NCBI GenBank assembly: GCA_021740905.1
Contig: JAIOYV010000010.1
Location: 39,532 to 103,531, forward strand
DNA: 64,000 bases
Direction: 5' to 3'
Origin: Bacteroidales bacterium
GTDB lineage: Bacteria; Bacteroidota; Bacteroidia; Bacteroidales; M50B96
In this document: positions 53,416 to 62,117 of the stretch, piece after piece
Position numbering within the stretch: position 1 is the stretch's first letter
How the letters are laid out: every line of letters begins with the position of its first letter
Made by a program: the position numbers and the translations under genes
The notes under the pieces: model-generated
The model's input: only the letters and a program-made list of their open reading frames with translations
What the model was told of the DNA's origin: nothing
Databases searched by the model: none

Positions 53416-54177
53416 ATGAAAAAAAACAAGAAAATATATTTCAGCGTATTGGCAGGTATTGTTTTTCTGTCGGCTGGTTTGCTTTCGTTTTCATTTTTAG
53501 TGGAAGACAACAAAACGGAGAAAATCATCACCAACCTAAATGGCAAAGGATTGCCCTTGCTTTTTGAAATTCAAAAGGGAAAAGAATACAACCATCCTTC
53601 ACTTGCCATCTGGGTCGAGGATTTGGAAGGAAATTACATCCAAACCCTTTATGTGAGCAAAGCAATAGCAACAGGCGTTTTCGACCGGGCAAAAAACAAC
53701 AAAGGCAAATGGGAAGCTGGCAATGTAAGACGGCCTGCCGCCCTACCCTATTGGGGCCACAAACGAAACATCCCGGCAACCGATGGTTTGTTTGTACCGG
53801 ACGAAACAAGCCCGGTGCCCGATGCGTATAGTGGGGCAACTCCGCAAGGAAACTTCAGCCTGCAAACAAAACTTGATGATAAAAACCCCCAGAAGTTCCG
53901 GATCCTCTTAGAAATAAACCAGCCCTGGGACTGGAACGAATACTGGACCAACACCAAATTCGCCGACAATGATGAATATAAAACTTCGTCGCAACCCTCG
54001 CTGGTCTATGCTGTCACGGTTGACATGGCAGATGTTTTTTCGGACTATTGCCTCAACCCAATCGGCCATGGCCATTATGCAGGGGAAGATGGCAACTTGT
54101 ACACCGACCTCACAACTTTAACTACAGCATTGCAAATCCTCGATAAGGTTTCGGTAAGCGTACAAGCAAAAAAATAA
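53416..54177 (+). CDS. DUF2271-like exported protein
   Basis: 253 residues from the ATG at 53416, preceded by AAGGA; an in-frame TTG at 53407 is less likely. A hydrophobic segment (IYFSVLAGIVFLSAGLLSFS) anchors or exports it. The rest resembles DUF2271: PSLAIWVEDLEGNYIQTLYV, an ALPYWGH segment, PDAYSGATPQGNFSLQT and LLEINQPWDWNEYW. DUF2271 proteins are often encoded near PepSY or FMN-binding redox proteins and iron uptake genes, which suits the TonB receptor upstream. The function is not known. The stop codon abuts the start of the alkyltransferase gene. Confidence 0.65.
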   Translation: MKKNKKIYFSVLAGIVFLSAGLLSFSFLVEDNKTEKIITNLNGKGLPLLFEIQKGKEYNHPSLAIWVEDLEGNYIQTLYVSKAIATGVFDRAKNNKGKWEAGNVRRPAALPYWGHKRNIPATDGLFVPDETSPVPDAYSGATPQGNFSLQTKLDDKNPQKFRILLEINQPWDWNEYWTNTKFADNDEYKTSSQPSLVYAVTVDMADVFSDYCLNPIGHGHYAGEDGNLYTDLTTLTTALQILDKVSVSVQAKK

Positions 54178-54678
54178 ATGGATGATCCTTCTGAAATAAT
54201 TTACTACTCATCGCCCATTGGCACTGTCGAAGTAACTATCCGGGAGGAGGCTATTATTTCCATCTATTTTATTGAAGAATCGAAGACAAGCAATCAACCT
54301 ATTTCCGATTTCGGAGAAACTGTTTTGCTTCAACTGAAAGAATATTTTGAAGGCAACAGGCAAACCTTTGACCTCCAGCTAAAACCCGAAGGAACCGAAT
54401 TCCAACAACAAGTCTGGTCTGAATTATTGAAAATCCCTTTTGGAAAAACCATCTCCTACATCGAATTGGCCCGGCGATTGGGCGATGAAAAGAAAGTGCG
54501 CGCAGTGGGCAATGCCAACGGGAACAACCCCATCAGTATAATCATACCCTGCCATAGGGTAATTGGCAGCAACCAAAAATTGGTTGGTTATGCCGGAGGC
54601 CTTTGGCGCAAGAAGTTTCTTCTCGATCATGAAATGAACATCAGCCTGGATGTTCGGCAATTGGATTTGGGGTTTTAA
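54178..54678 (+). CDS. ogt: O6-alkylguanine-DNA alkyltransferase
   Basis: 166 residues. The C-terminal domain holds the active cysteine C125 in IPCHRVI, preceded by the DNA-binding helix with KVRAVGNANGNNP and followed by VGYAGGLWRKKFLLDHE. The N-terminal ribonuclease-H-like part starts YYSSPIGTVEV. The enzyme removes alkyl groups from O6-guanine by a single irreversible transfer to the cysteine. Its ATG directly follows the stop of the DUF2271 gene, so it is in the same operon, an unexpected partner for a receptor. Its length is normal and no key residue is missing. Confidence 0.95.
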   Translation: MDDPSEIIYYSSPIGTVEVTIREEAIISIYFIEESKTSNQPISDFGETVLLQLKEYFEGNRQTFDLQLKPEGTEFQQQVWSELLKIPFGKTISYIELARRLGDEKKVRAVGNANGNNPISIIIPCHRVIGSNQKLVGYAGGLWRKKFLLDHEMNISLDVRQLDLGF

Positions 54679-54688
54679 TGCTCCGATG

Positions 54689-54721
54689 ACTTGCATAGTA
54701 TCTCTAAGATACTATGCAAGT
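54689..54721. terminator. 15-bp perfect hairpin, probable terminator
   Basis: ACTTGCATAGTATCT (54689-54703), a CTA loop, and the full complement (54707-54721). It stands ten bases after the alkyltransferase stop. There is no T-run on either side, so it may instead be a palindromic repeat. Confidence 0.5.
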
Positions 54722-54810
54722 TCGAATTACTTACTTGGTTCTTTCGGAAGTTGATTCAAAAGTCTATACCATTACTATTTCGTTACTTTCCACAATGCCT
54801 TTTAATATTA

Positions 54811-57800
54811 TTAATTCTTTACACAGCGAACCGCAAGGCCAAATAATTTTGATTCTGCAGTACGGCTTACGCCTATATTATTCTCATTGAATGTCCGAAT
54901 CCATGTATTAGCACTGTTTTCTGTAGATGTTGCATACGATCCAAACCTATTGATTGATCCTGCTCCAAAAAATGCCCCACTAGGTTGATAGAAAATGCCA
55001 CTATAGATAATTTCCAGACCACTGCTACCACCTGTCATTAGTTTTGTAGCCACATCCGTCCCTCTGTATCCTGTTGCGGTTGGGTCGTTCACGGTGTAAT
55101 CTACAAAATTCTCAAGTTCATACCATTCGGTATCGCTTGGCACATGCCATCCAATTGGGCAAAGCCCCTGTGATGATCCCAAGGTATCGTATTGCATGAT
55201 TTCGTCCCAAGTGTACAATCCCCCAAAAACAGAGCACTTGGCAATATTGTTTTGATAGCAATATTTTTCGGGGATCAAATTACCTGATTGCCCCTGAGTG
55301 GTTGATACATAAGTACCGTAGTTCAGGTTTTCGGTCATCCAACATAAACCATTTATTTCCACTGTTCCATACGCTTGCCCATCACGGTAATCAAAATAAG
55401 TATTTCCACAACTAAACAAAAGCGTATCCACAAAATAAACCATCATTGCATCGGACTTCATACCGCATGAATTTGTGATTGTCCAAACCAACTGATAGGA
55501 CTCACCCACAGTGCCATAAAAAAATGGATTGTGTAAGGTCGAATCTGAAAAATTTCCACCCATGCCGGATGCAATAGACCAAGTTCCGGTTCCAATAACT
55601 GGGAAATTTGCTAAGAGTTGGGTTGAATCGTTTGCAAGTATTGTTTGATCGGGACCGGCATCCGCCAGAGTTGGCTGTGGCAAACAGGCAAAACCGATTT
55701 CAACAGTATCGCTTGTGCTGCCACAATTTGTTGAAATTGTCCAGGTCAAAATATAGGTTTCATTTGTCTGTCCAAAAAAGACAGAATTTGCCTGATTGGA
55801 ATTCGAAAAGCTTCCTCCATTTCCACTTACAATTGTCCATTGCCCTGTTCCGTTTATTGGGAAAGAGGCGCTCAAAATAACTGAATCGACAAGCATAATA
55901 CTTTGATCGGGTCCGGCATCGGCCAAAGTTGGCTGTGGCAAACAAGCAAAACCGATTTCAACAGTATCGCTTGTGCTGCCACAATTTGTTGAAACGGTCC
56001 AGGCTAACAGAAAAGTTTCACTTGACTGTCCAAAAAAGACAGAGTTTTCCTGAATGGAATTCGAAAAGCTTCCTCCATTTCCACTTACAATTGTCCATTG
56101 CCCTGTTCCGTTTATTGGGAAAGAGGCACTCAAAATAACCGAATCAACAAGTATGAAATTTTGATCGGGGCCTGCATTGGCCTGGCTCGGTTGAGGTGCA
56201 CAGGAAGGTGCTGGCAAGTCATTCAGGCATCTTACGGCTGTCGAATAAAGCTGTGCACCAGATTCGCGAACAACACCGGTTTCATTTTCCTGGAAAGTTC
56301 GGAACCAACAATCGTATGGTGCATAAATGCTCGATGTGGCATATACCCCAAAATTGTCGACATAGGGGTTTTGCCCGTAGAAATTGTTGCTGCCTGCATA
56401 TATTCCCGAAAACAGTATATCCATGCCGGAAGTGCCACCTGTAATCATTTGGGTGTTGGCATCTGTTCCCCTTAACCCCACCTGGTTTGGGTTGTTGATA
56501 CTGGTGTCGAGATAATTTTCAAGCTCGAACCATTCGACATCGGAGGGTATGTGCCATCCAAACGGGCAAATACCCTGGGTCGATTCAGTCGTAGTATATT
56601 CCATCAATTCGGCCCAGCGATATAAACCTCCCTGGCTTTCACAATTCAGGATATCGTTGCCGTAGCAATATTTTTGGACTATGCCATTGTTAAAGGGATT
56701 TTGGCTCGATGGAATCATGGTTCCATAATTCAGGTTTTCGGCCATCCAGCACTGGTCGCCAATTTCAACCGTTTTGTAAATCCTGTTGTCACGTGTATCA
56801 ACATAATTGTCACCACAATAGAATCCTGAATTTTGAAAGAATACGATGGTAAGGGTATCGCTTGAAGTACCACAATAATTGCTGATGCTCCAAACAAGCT
56901 GGTATGTTTCGCCAAAAGCACCTGTAAATACCGAAACAGGGTTACTGCTGTCGGCCAAATTGCCGTTTGTTCCTTGCAATATGGTCCATAACCCGGTTTC
57001 ATTGTTAGGTTGATTGGCTGCCAACTGGGTGGTGGTATTATTCAACACAAATTGATCGGGGCCTGCATTGGCTTGTGTTGGCTGAATAAAACAAGGATTT
57101 GCATTGTTTGCCAAACAGCGTACCGATATTCCATAATATTTTGTATCGAAATCGCGCATCACGCCAACCTCGTTTTGATGGAATATACGCATCCAGGTTT
57201 TGTTAACATTCGCAACATTCGTAGTAGATGAAGCATAATATCCGTAATGGGGAAGGTTCGGTTTTACTCCGTAATAATTATTGTTTCCGGCATAAATTCC
57301 CGATAACTGAATATTCAATCCTGAGCTTCCACCAGATACTAATTTTGTTCCTGCGTGTATTCCCCTGAATCCGGTCGAGGCCGGGTTGTTAATTGAAGTA
57401 TCGACAAAATTCTCAAGGATAAACCAATCAGAATCGCTTGGGATATGCCAACCATCGGGACAAATTCCTTGGGCTTGTTCTACATTGTTGTACTCCATCA
57501 ACTCGTTCCAGCGATACATCCCCCCAAGAATTTCACAATTGGCTTCCTCGTCCTCATAACAATACTTTTCAACAATACCATTATTCAACGGATCAATGCT
57601 TCCATCAATAAAGTTTCCGTAATCGAGGTTGGTAGTCATCCAGCACTGGTTGCCCAATTGAACAGTCGGGTATACGGAGTTATCACGCAAATCGGGGAAC
57701 AATCCACCACAAACCATGTCGGAGTCATTCAAAAGGTAGATCATCATAGAATCGGAAGTAGAACCGCAGTTATTGGCTACTGTCCATGCAAGTTTATATG

Positions 57801-60735
57801 TTTCGCCTAAAATACCAGTAAACGAACTGGATGGGTTAGCGGACTGGGCAACAGTCCCATTTTGACCTTCCACTATAGCCCATTGGCCGGTTCCATAAAC
57901 AGGGGATTCAGCTCCCAATATAACCATTTCATTATTGATGTTTATCCTGTCTTCGCCTGCGTTTGCCTGCGAAGGCTGTGGAGCACACGAAACCGTATCG
58001 TCGGTTATGCACCGTACCGATATTGAATAATACTTTGATGATGCCTCCCGACCTATTCCATTTTCATTTTCAAACAAGATGCGCCGCCACGCATTATTGA
58101 TATTCGCCGGATTTTCTGTTGATGAAGCATAACTGCCGTGGTTGGGCACAGTAGGGTTCATCCCGTAGAAATTTCCACTTCCTGCATACATGCCGGCAAA
58201 CAGCAAGTCGAGGCCCGAACTGCCACCCATAAGTAGTTTAGAGGCAGCATAGTTGCCGCGAAAACCCACCGCATCTGGATCGTTAATTGTCGTATCAACA
58301 TAATTTTCGAGGGTGTACCATTCTGCATCCGAAGGAATATGCCAACCATTTGGACATAACCCACGGTTTCCTTCTACAGTGCTATATTCCATTAACTCAC
58401 CCCACCGATATAAACCACCATAGCTTTCACAAAGGTTCAAATTATTGTCGTAACAATATTTTTCGGGGATGCTGTTATTGTCTGCCTCAATACTGTCTGA
58501 TATAAAATCCCCATAATTAAGGTTTTCGGCCATCCAGCACTGAAAGCCAATCTCAACTGTGTTGTAATATGTGTTATCGCGTGTATCTAACCAGGGCATG
58601 CCACATTCGTAATTGGCAGGGTCGTAAAAACTTACCACCACAGTATCGCTGGTACTTCCACAGTTGTTCGACACGGTCCAAACTAATTGATAAGTTTCAC
58701 CCTGATTTCCAAAAAAGTAAGAGCCGGGTGAAAGGCTGTCTGAAAAATATCCACCCATGCCAGAAATAACTGTCCATTCGCCGCTTCCCTGCGAAGGGGC
58801 ATTGGCCTCGATCAACACCGAATCGGCCACGACATTAAGAATATCAGACGGTGCCACGGCTTGGCTTGGTTGAGGCGAGCAGGGCAAGTTTTGATTGGCA
58901 GGATAAGAATAAATTGCCGAACTGCTCAATTTAATCAGATACCCTTCTCCAGGATCCATATCGCTTATCTGATCAAGGTTAAATTGAGGCCAGAAAACCT
59001 GCCCTGCATCATTCTTACAAATAATTATTTTATTTATGATAGGTGATAAGAGTGTGGTGAGGTTGCCAGGTAACTGGCGCAGATAGCCTAAAATGCTCCA
59101 ACCAAATGGTATGTTGATACTTGTGTTTTCGGGAATGCTAATGGTCCCATGCACAACTATCGAATCGGTATTTTGCATTTTCAACTGATAACCCTGGCCA
59201 ATGCTTAGGGAGTCGATCAGATCAACCCCAAACATAGGCCAAAACACGGCACCATCTCCATTTTTAATTATGATGATATCATTCATTACGGATTGGAAAA
59301 GATTCTCAATATTATTGTCATCCGGGATAATATAGGTAGAGATAAAGCTCCAGCCCTGCATAAGCATCAAAGCTTGATAACTATTTACGGCTGTGGTGAG
59401 TGATTCCAGTCCACTAATACCATTTACCGTATATTCACCACCATTGGCAAAGGAGTAATTATAAACCGGCACTGCGTCATACACTGTATTGTCAGATATC
59501 CTAAAAATTTTCCACTGAAAAGATTCACCTATGGCAAAACCATCTTTTACGGGGCTTCCTGGGTCATCCCCCCAGGCTGTAATATTTGTATTTTGGTTAG
59601 GATTTACAATTGTATAGTAGCCCCCGCATTTTATTTCCGTACTATCATTGTAAAATACCCCGACCATATCACCGGCATTTAATCCAAGCCCATTGACAAA
59701 AACAGTATTCACCGGAAGCAATATTACATGATTATTACCCGTGTTTGTATAGTTCCATTGAACATTCGAAACAACCGTTGTAAGGCTTGTTATCCCACTG
59801 ATTCCGTTAACAGCATACGTATCGCCATTTGAGAAATTAGTCCCATAAGTAGCCACGGCTTCATACGTAATTCCTGTTGAAGACTGAAAAATTTTCCATT
59901 TGAAAACCTCTCCCACATCAAAACCTATTTTTACGGTACTGTTTATATCATTTCCCCAAGCGGCAATTGCATTGGTACTGGATGAGTTTATGATAGTTAT
60001 AAAGCCACCACACATCAATCCCAAATTAGAATCAAAGAAAACACCCACCTTATCGCCTGTACTAATGGGCTGTCCTTGTATAGTTATTGAACCTGCCGGG
60101 AGCAAAATGGAATGGTTATTACCGGTAATCGTATAAGTCCAGTTAATTCCGGTACTAATAACAGCGAGCGATGTCAATGCACTCAAACCATTCGTTTGAT
60201 AGAATTGCTGGTTTGGTAGCCCTGCACTATAGCCAGCATCGGCAGTATATGTTAGTCCTGATGTGTCACGATAAATTTTCCAGATTAGCTCCTCGCCCTC
60301 GTCAAATCCATCTTTATTGGTTGTAGCCGGATCGTCGCCCCAGGCGGTAACTGTTATGTTAAGCAAGGGATTTGTGACCTCGGTATAGCCACCGCATTTA
60401 TGTGTCCCGTTTTTTAAATAAAATACCCCAATTTTATCTCCGGTCATAATTGGCTGTCCATCAAAACTCACCGAATTAATAGGGATAAATATTGTATGGT
60501 TGATACCGGTTGTTACATACGTAAATGTACTACCCGAATTTGTAGAAGTAGCTACTGCCATTGTTTCCGTGCTCTTATTGACTACAGATGGAATGGTTGA
60601 AGATTGAATAAATGAGGTTTGTTCTATATCCAATTCGGGCATAAATTGCATTTGTGCATTTGCAACAACAACGAATAGGATAAATGGCAAGAGAACTAAA
60701 ATACGATTAGTGAAAAGGTTTTTCATGACAGTCAT
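54811..60735 (-). CDS. Giant secreted protein with four FISUMP domains
   Basis: 1974 residues with a signal peptide ending near FVVVANAQ. Three WGDD modules (about 65-450) repeat the pattern TGxNHxILLP, GDxVGVFY, CGGY, ITAWGDDP, DGFxxGExFxWKIF and NGISGxxSLT. A duplicated YWPQ module follows (about 455-620). Four FISUMP domains (Fibrobacter succinogenes major paralogous domain) come next, each with DxRDNxxYxTVxIGxQCWMxENLNYG, KYCYxNxxxxC, GGLYRWxELMEY, GxCPxGWHIPSDxEW and a final xVRC. Ig-like linkers starting QPSQANAGPDQ separate them. The protein ends with the last FISUMP domain (FGLAVRCVKN); no T9SS tail is present, so its route to the surface is unclear. It is probably an adhesin or scaffold. 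Confidence 0.85.
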   Translation of the reverse strand: MTVMKNLFTNRILVLLPFILFVVVANAQMQFMPELDIEQTSFIQSSTIPSVVNKSTETMAVATSTNSGSTFTYVTTGINHTIFIPINSVSFDGQPIMTGDKIGVFYLKNGTHKCGGYTEVTNPLLNITVTAWGDDPATTNKDGFDEGEELIWKIYRDTSGLTYTADAGYSAGLPNQQFYQTNGLSALTSLAVISTGINWTYTITGNNHSILLPAGSITIQGQPISTGDKVGVFFDSNLGLMCGGFITIINSSSTNAIAAWGNDINSTVKIGFDVGEVFKWKIFQSSTGITYEAVATYGTNFSNGDTYAVNGISGITSLTTVVSNVQWNYTNTGNNHVILLPVNTVFVNGLGLNAGDMVGVFYNDSTEIKCGGYYTIVNPNQNTNITAWGDDPGSPVKDGFAIGESFQWKIFRISDNTVYDAVPVYNYSFANGGEYTVNGISGLESLTTAVNSYQALMLMQGWSFISTYIIPDDNNIENLFQSVMNDIIIIKNGDGAVFWPMFGVDLIDSLSIGQGYQLKMQNTDSIVVHGTISIPENTSINIPFGWSILGYLRQLPGNLTTLLSPIINKIIICKNDAGQVFWPQFNLDQISDMDPGEGYLIKLSSSAIYSYPANQNLPCSPQPSQAVAPSDILNVVADSVLIEANAPSQGSGEWTVISGMGGYFSDSLSPGSYFFGNQGETYQLVWTVSNNCGSTSDTVVVSFYDPANYECGMPWLDTRDNTYYNTVEIGFQCWMAENLNYGDFISDSIEADNNSIPEKYCYDNNLNLCESYGGLYRWGELMEYSTVEGNRGLCPNGWHIPSDAEWYTLENYVDTTINDPDAVGFRGNYAASKLLMGGSSGLDLLFAGMYAGSGNFYGMNPTVPNHGSYASSTENPANINNAWRRILFENENGIGREASSKYYSISVRCITDDTVSCAPQPSQANAGEDRININNEMVILGAESPVYGTGQWAIVEGQNGTVAQSANPSSSFTGILGETYKLAWTVANNCGSTSDSMMIYLLNDSDMVCGGLFPDLRDNSVYPTVQLGNQCWMTTNLDYGNFIDGSIDPLNNGIVEKYCYEDEEANCEILGGMYRWNELMEYNNVEQAQGICPDGWHIPSDSDWFILENFVDTSINNPASTGFRGIHAGTKLVSGGSSGLNIQLSGIYAGNNNYYGVKPNLPHYGYYASSTTNVANVNKTWMRIFHQNEVGVMRDFDTKYYGISVRCLANNANPCFIQPTQANAGPDQFVLNNTTTQLAANQPNNETGLWTILQGTNGNLADSSNPVSVFTGAFGETYQLVWSISNYCGTSSDTLTIVFFQNSGFYCGDNYVDTRDNRIYKTVEIGDQCWMAENLNYGTMIPSSQNPFNNGIVQKYCYGNDILNCESQGGLYRWAELMEYTTTESTQGICPFGWHIPSDVEWFELENYLDTSINNPNQVGLRGTDANTQMITGGTSGMDILFSGIYAGSNNFYGQNPYVDNFGVYATSSIYAPYDCWFRTFQENETGVVRESGAQLYSTAVRCLNDLPAPSCAPQPSQANAGPDQNFILVDSVILSASFPINGTGQWTIVSGNGGSFSNSIQENSVFFGQSSETFLLAWTVSTNCGSTSDTVEIGFACLPQPTLADAGPDQSIMLVDSVILSASFPINGTGQWTIVSGNGGSFSNSNQANSVFFGQTNETYILTWTISTNCGSTSDTVEIGFACLPQPTLADAGPDQTILANDSTQLLANFPVIGTGTWSIASGMGGNFSDSTLHNPFFYGTVGESYQLVWTITNSCGMKSDAMMVYFVDTLLFSCGNTYFDYRDGQAYGTVEINGLCWMTENLNYGTYVSTTQGQSGNLIPEKYCYQNNIAKCSVFGGLYTWDEIMQYDTLGSSQGLCPIGWHVPSDTEWYELENFVDYTVNDPTATGYRGTDVATKLMTGGSSGLEIIYSGIFYQPSGAFFGAGSINRFGSYATSTENSANTWIRTFNENNIGVSRTAESKLFGLAVRCVKN
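55670..56185 (-). repeat. Two near-identical 258-bp coding repeats
   Basis: The word GTTGGCTGTGGCAAACA begins at 55670 and again at 55928, and the 258-bp units that follow are almost the same at DNA level, including a 60-base stretch with no difference. Each encodes one 86-residue Ig-like linker (SILSAS, NGTGQWTIVSGNGGSFSNS). They are placed just before the last FISUMP domain and point to a recent in-frame duplication. Confidence 0.85.
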
Positions 60736-60767
60736 TTTTTTTGTTTGTACTGATTTGCAAGAATTAC

Positions 60768-60775
60768 CAAAATTA
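60768..60775 (-). promoter_or_regulatory. -7 promoter element for the FISUMP gene
   Basis: On the minus strand TAATTTTG fits TAnnTTTG and lies 32 bp upstream of the ATG at 60735. No -33 box is clear. Confidence 0.4.
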
Positions 60776-60949
60776 AAATTCTTTTTTCTATAACTTGATA
60801 ATTATGTTGTAATATTATTTGAATTTTGATGAATGAACTGATTCCTTGGTTATCAATCCTTTTTTTGTCCACGAATTCAATTTCCTCCTAGAGGATTACC
60901 TGTACATGTCAACAGCAATGCTCTTTCATAAAAACTCCATATTTTTTAA

Positions 60950-61159
60950 TTAATGCTTTGATGTTATCAGTGCCACGGTTCCGCGAGGTGGCACGGGTAT
61001 CTGGAACCACTGCACATACCTCGGATCCTTCACAATCGGCAACTTCGCCAGCTTTTCGGCGGTAAGGCTGGGGAAGCCAAACTCTTCGGTTAGGGTGCAG
61101 GGAATTAGGTACACGCCGTAGCCTTTGAAGGGATAGTATTTAAGGCTGTCGGGGAAATG
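60950..61159 (-). pseudogene. Gene fragment, copy A (C-terminal end)
   Basis: Minus-strand frame of 69 residues that starts abruptly after a stop: HFPDSLKYYPFKGYGVYL, TEEFGFPSLTAEKLAKLPIV, KDPRYVQWFQIPVPPRGTVA and a natural-looking end LITSKH. The first 147 bp repeat in copy B at 61893-62039. The sequence looks like a true protein but I know no family for it. The region 60736-60949 before it holds only the FISUMP promoter. Confidence 0.55.
61013..61159 (-). repeat. 147-bp direct repeat, left copy
   Basis: From CACATACCTCGGATCC to GGGGAAATG, the same length as the right copy at 61893-62039 and about 85% alike by eye. Differences cluster in the middle. Its inner edge lies ten bases from the PIN toxin stop codon. 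Confidence 0.8.
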
Positions 61160-61169
61160 TTAGAAAAAA

Positions 61170-61619
61170 CTACTTATACTCCAATTTGTTCCTTATATTG
61201 AGTAATTCGTCTGTTGTCAGTGTAAAGTCATAACCCTTTTCGAGCAATCCTTTTCTTAAAAGTTTATCCCCTGTCCATATTTTCAATCCAAACTCAATTG
61301 AATAAGCTATGTACGGTGTGTCTTTGGGGTCAATATCTTCAACAATTTCATTTGCCTTTCGCCAATTACCAATCGAAATTTGTTCTTCCCCTAAAAGCAA
61401 AATCTTCTGAAATATCCTGAAGTGTATCCTCTCGACTTCATAAAGAGATTTTCCTGTGATAAGTTGAATTTTATTATGATATTTCAACACCTCATACACC
61501 ATGTAATCTGGAGCAATAAAATCAATGATTCCCTCTGAATTAAGCAACAGGTCACCTATTTTGCCACTTGTATTCAATATGGCACTGAAGGCAATATTTA
61601 CATCAACAATTATTTTCAC
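61170..61619 (-). CDS. PIN-domain ribonuclease toxin
   Basis: 149 residues. PIN acidic residues are in place: D6 in MKIIVDVNIAFS, E43 in MVYEVLKYH, D100 in DPKDTPYIAY and D118 in WTGDKLL. Such proteins cut RNA, often a tRNA or mRNA site, when freed from the antitoxin. The start is a GTG at 61619 that overlaps the antitoxin stop (GTGA), giving translational coupling. The pair lies between two direct repeats. Unlike the PIN gene at 14209 this one is full length, so the toxin should be active. Confidence 0.82.
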   Translation of the reverse strand: MKIIVDVNIAFSAILNTSGKIGDLLLNSEGIIDFIAPDYMVYEVLKYHNKIQLITGKSLYEVERIHFRIFQKILLLGEEQISIGNWRKANEIVEDIDPKDTPYIAYSIEFGLKIWTGDKLLRKGLLEKGYDFTLTTDELLNIRNKLEYK

Positions 61620-61843
61620 TTCAGAAATCTGTCTTTATTATTATTCCACCAGTTTTCATTTAGTTCGTCGGCTAAATTATCGGCATCCTCCTGGCTTGCT
61701 TTTGAATTGGCAGTCATCTCAAGGTACTCAGCATAATCCATTAGTCTCTGAATCCCATATTTATCTATGTTTGGCGAAATCTTGAGCAGTATTTCTTTGG
61801 ATGTTTTTTCTAATATCATAATTTCATTTCTGTAAAATTTCAT
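61616..61843 (-). CDS. Antitoxin of the PIN toxin
   Basis: 75 residues from the ATG at 61843 (MKFYRNEIMILEKTSKEILL); a start at the ATG at 61819 is also possible, and the longer open frame reaching into the repeat is not protein-like. The chain is helical with RLMDYAEYLEMTANSKASQE and an acidic, tryptophan-containing tail (ADNLADELNENWWNNNKDRF), as in small antitoxins that wrap around PIN toxins. I do not see a clear DNA-binding domain. It is encoded first and overlaps the toxin gene by four bases. Confidence 0.7.
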   Translation of the reverse strand: MKFYRNEIMILEKTSKEILLKISPNIDKYGIQRLMDYAEYLEMTANSKASQEDADNLADELNENWWNNNKDRFLK

Positions 61844-61889
61844 GTAAAGATAAAAAGAAAACGACAAAATGATACTACTGCCTAAAACC

Positions 61890-62057
61890 TTACACATACC
61901 TCGGATCCTTAACAATCGGCAACTTCGCCAGTTTTTCGGCTGTGAGGCTGGGGAAGCCGAACTCCTCTGTCACGCTGCCGAGGAAGAGGTACACGCCATA
62001 GCCTTTGAAGGGATAGTATTTAAGGCTGTCGGGGAAATGCACCGAATCGAAAAACTC
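61890..62057 (-). pseudogene. Gene fragment, copy B
   Basis: Minus-strand frame between two stops: EFFDSVHFPDSLKYYPFKGY, GVYLFLGSVTEEFGFPSLTA and EKLAKLPIVKDPRYV, then TAA at 61890. It matches copy A but stops where A continues with QWFQIPVPPRG, so B lacks the C-terminal end and A lacks the upstream part. Confidence 0.55.
61893..62039 (-). repeat. 147-bp direct repeat, right copy
   Basis: Direct-orientation partner of 61013-61159. The 733 bp between the two copies hold exactly the antitoxin, the PIN toxin and a short leader. Confidence 0.8.
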
Positions 62058-62100
62058 CTAATTTAGTGGATAATAAGAAGTGCCTATCCAAAAAAAGAAT

Positions 62101-62108
62101 TATCTTTG
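62101..62108 (+). promoter_or_regulatory. -7 promoter element for the abortive-infection gene
   Basis: TATCTTTG fits TAnnTTTG and ends nine bases before the ATG at 62118. The leader would be very short. Confidence 0.5.
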
Positions 62109-62117
62109 TGAAAGGTA

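Noticed and set aside
61844..61915. Longer N-terminus for the antitoxin
   Set aside because: The extra 24 residues run into the right direct repeat and are not conserved-looking; the ATG at 61843 gives a normal antitoxin.
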